5,311 bases of DNA, taken from contig DTPJ01000255.1 in NCBI GenBank assembly GCA_011334435.1, positions 1 through 5,311 of the forward strand, read 5' to 3'. This DNA comes from Candidatus Poribacteria bacterium. Its GTDB lineage: Bacteria; Poribacteria; DTPJ01. Of this stretch, positions 3,383-5,311 are shown piece by piece. Numbering within the stretch: position 1 is the stretch's first letter; the number at the start of each line of letters is the position of its first letter. Under the pieces are notes generated by a model. That model had not been told where the DNA came from. It worked only from the letters and a program-made list of their open reading frames with translations, and searched no databases. The position numbers were made by a program, and so were the translations under genes.

Positions 3383-5311
3383 ATGTATCATGTTGAAAAA
3401 TTTGGAAGACGTGAGAGGCGATCTTATGCAAAAATCCAAACAAAAAAGGAAATTCCAGATTTAATAGAAATTCAAAAGAAATCCTATGAGGAATTCCTCC
3501 AAAAAGATATACCGCCAGAAAAACGAGAAAATAAAGGATTGCAAGAAGCATTTTTTGAGGTTTTCCCAATTAGCAATTACAGTGGCACATTAACACTTGA
3601 ATTTGTTAGTTATTCATTGGGAGAACCGAAATATGATATTATTGAATGCCAAGAGAGAGGTATGACTTATGCTGCCCCTCTAAAGGTAAAAATTAGATTA
3701 ATCGTCAGGGAAATAGATAAAGAGAATAACACTGTTAAAGAAAAAGAGATAAGAGAACAGGAAGTTTATATGGGCGAACTTCCTCTTATGACAGAGACAG
3801 GGACTTTCATTATAAATGGGGCAGAACGAGTTATCGTCAGTCAACTCCATCGGTCACCGGGAATTATCTTTGAAGACGAGATACATATAAGCGGGAGAAG
3901 GCTTTTTTCTGCGAGGATCATACCTTACCATGGTGCATGGATAGAATTTGAGTATGATACAAATGATGTTATATATGTCCGACTTGATCGCAGAAAGAAA
4001 ATGTATGCTACGTTGCTTTTACGGGCGTTAGGATGGGTCAATGATGATGAAATACTTAGGCTGTTTTCTAAGATTGAGAAAGCAGAATTGAAACAGTGGA
4101 AACGGAAAGAGGAAACATTAGAGAGAGAGCATTTTCAAGAAGGTATTGGCAGAATGCTTCTTGCTGATGTCATAGATGATAAATATGGAGAAACGGTTGC
4201 TCACGCTAACGAAAAATTGGACGAAAACTTAATCAACAAAATATTATCAACAAACGTCGCAAGCATACGTGTTACATCATCAGATTTTCCTAATAACTTA
4301 ATTGGTAGGATCACAGCATCAAATGTTGTAAACAAATCTACTGGCGAAGTCGTTGTAGAGATTAACCAAGAGCTTACTATGCAGATGCTTGAAAGCCTCC
4401 GCAACGCTGGCATTGAGGAGTTAGAATTATTAGATAGTCAAGACGCGAAATATATTAAATCACTTAGAAATACCTTGATGAGAGATACAGTTAAAGATCA
4501 AGACGAAGCATTAAAGGAAATCTTTAAAAGACTTCAACCTAGTGATCCGCCAACCGCTGAAAGTGCAAGGACGATACTTGAAAGAAGGTTCTTTGATAAC
4601 AAACGTTATGATCTTTCACCAGTAGGGCGTTATAAAATATGTAAAAAATTGGGGATTGACGTTCCTAATCAACAGCGAGTGCTCAGAAGAGAGGATATAA
4701 TTGAAGCATTAAAGTATCTTATGAAGGTTGAACATGGTATGGGTGGAATAGATGATATTGATCATTTAGGTAATAGAAGGGTTAGGTCTGTCGGCGAACT
4801 TCTCCAGATGCAGTTTAGGCATGGGCTTTCCAGAGTTGAAAAAGCTGTAAAAGAGAGAATGACATTACAGGATTCTGAGGAACTTATGCCCCATGATCTT
4901 ATTAATTCCAAACCCCTCAGTGCAGTTATCAAAGACTTCTTCGGTAGTAGTCAATTATCACAGTTTATGCAGCAGACGAATCCATTAGACGAACTTACAC
5001 ACAAGCGAAGGCTTAGCGCGCTTGGTCCTGGGGGATTACATAGAGACCGAGCCACATTTGAAGTCCGTGATGTCCATCATACGCATTACGGCAGATTATG
5101 TCCGATTGAAACCCCTGAAGGTCCTAGTGTCGGACTAATCGTATCGCTAAGCACTTATGCGAAGGTAAATGAATATGGTTTTCTTGAAACACCGTACAGA
5201 AAAGTTGTTAATGGTGTTGTCACAGATGAAGTTGATTATCTGTCTGCTGATGAAGAAGACCCATTGGTTGTTGCCCAAGCAAATGCTCCCACAGACGAAT
5301 ATGGAAAGCTC
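3383..5311 (+). CDS. rpoB: DNA-directed RNA polymerase beta subunit, N-terminal 643 residues (3' end outside window)
   Basis: RpoB forms one pincer of RNA polymerase and much of the active-site channel, and contains the rifamycin pocket. The frame is open from ATG 3383 to the window end without a stop. The protrusion and early lobe contain YSGTLTLEFVSY and GELPLMTETGTFIINGAERV, followed by SQLHRSPG. Residues about 204-218 (RKKMYATLLLRALGW) begin the lobe. Residues about 250-390 include an insertion resembling the E. coli beta-lobe insert (STGEVVVEINQEL, then LQPSDPPT). The fork and rifamycin region follows: DDIDHLGNRRVRSVGE, then GSSQLSQFM (residues 521-529), THKRRLSALGPGGL (539-552) and CPIETPEGPSVGLI. 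The residue matching E. coli D516 is Gln530; H526, R529 and S531 equivalents (H540, R543, S545) are kept. The rest of rpoB, and probably rpoC, should lie downstream. Confidence 0.99.
   Translation, partial: MYHVEKFGRRERRSYAKIQTKKEIPDLIEIQKKSYEEFLQKDIPPEKRENKGLQEAFFEVFPISNYSGTLTLEFVSYSLGEPKYDIIECQERGMTYAAPLKVKIRLIVREIDKENNTVKEKEIREQEVYMGELPLMTETGTFIINGAERVIVSQLHRSPGIIFEDEIHISGRRLFSARIIPYHGAWIEFEYDTNDVIYVRLDRRKKMYATLLLRALGWVNDDEILRLFSKIEKAELKQWKRKEETLEREHFQEGIGRMLLADVIDDKYGETVAHANEKLDENLINKILSTNVASIRVTSSDFPNNLIGRITASNVVNKSTGEVVVEINQELTMQMLESLRNAGIEELELLDSQDAKYIKSLRNTLMRDTVKDQDEALKEIFKRLQPSDPPTAESARTILERRFFDNKRYDLSPVGRYKICKKLGIDVPNQQRVLRREDIIEALKYLMKVEHGMGGIDDIDHLGNRRVRSVGELLQMQFRHGLSRVEKAVKERMTLQDSEELMPHDLINSKPLSAVIKDFFGSSQLSQFMQQTNPLDELTHKRRLSALGPGGLHRDRATFEVRDVHHTHYGRLCPIETPEGPSVGLIVSLSTYAKVNEYGFLETPYRKVVNGVVTDEVDYLSADEEDPLVVAQANAPTDEYGKL

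Noticed and set aside
1..5311. CRISPR array, tRNA, rRNA, insertion sequence or phage features
   Set aside because: No regularly spaced repeats, tRNA cloverleaf, rRNA-like sequence, transposase or attachment-site signature was seen on either strand.

Overview
The window is a core-genome segment from an AT-rich bacterium. It carries part of the classical nusG-rplK-rplA-rplJ-rplL-rpoB cluster, with every gene on the + strand. NusG is cut at its 5' end by the window edge and RpoB at its 3' end. The four ribosomal proteins (L11, L1, L10, L7/L12) are complete and look intact. The RpoB fragment has the long beta-lobe insertion that E. coli RpoB has and that Firmicutes and Actinobacteria lack. Together with the AT-rich, degenerate repeat-like intergenic DNA, this suggests a Gram-negative-type or candidate-phylum lineage. 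I cannot name the taxon from the sequence alone.

Layout: 1-444 nusG 3' part; 466-894 rplK; 895-991 a gap with a degenerate inverted repeat; 992-1714 rplA; 1765-2397 rplJ (GTG start); 2449-2853 rplL; 2854-3382 a 529-nt non-coding gap; 3383-5311 the first 643 codons of rpoB. The gaps between genes from nusG to rplL are 21-97 nt, as expected for one operon. The long gap before rpoB is the regulatory part of the window. It holds a roughly 21-bp imperfect RNA hairpin six nucleotides after the rplL stop, a T-rich stretch with no recognisable gene, and a near-perfect sigma-70 promoter (TTGACA, 17 nt, TATAAT, with extended -10 TG). After the promoter comes a leader of about 250 nt that ends in two tandem hairpins, the second touching the rpoB Shine-Dalgarno sequence.

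How the genes fit together: L11, L10 and L12 form the GTPase-associated stalk region of the 50S subunit, and L1 forms the opposite stalk. NusG is the transcription elongation factor that binds RNA polymerase, and RpoB is the polymerase beta subunit. The cluster therefore couples ribosome stalk production to transcription machinery. The separate strong promoter suggests that rpoB expression can be set independently of the L11-L1-L10-L12 genes.

I found no mobile element, CRISPR array, defence system or clearly new biological system. The points worth a second look are modest: the rpoB leader and promoter, the hairpin after rplL, related repeat-like sequences in two gaps, an acidic tail on L10, and lineage-specific residues in antibiotic or factor contact sites of RpoB, L11 and L12.
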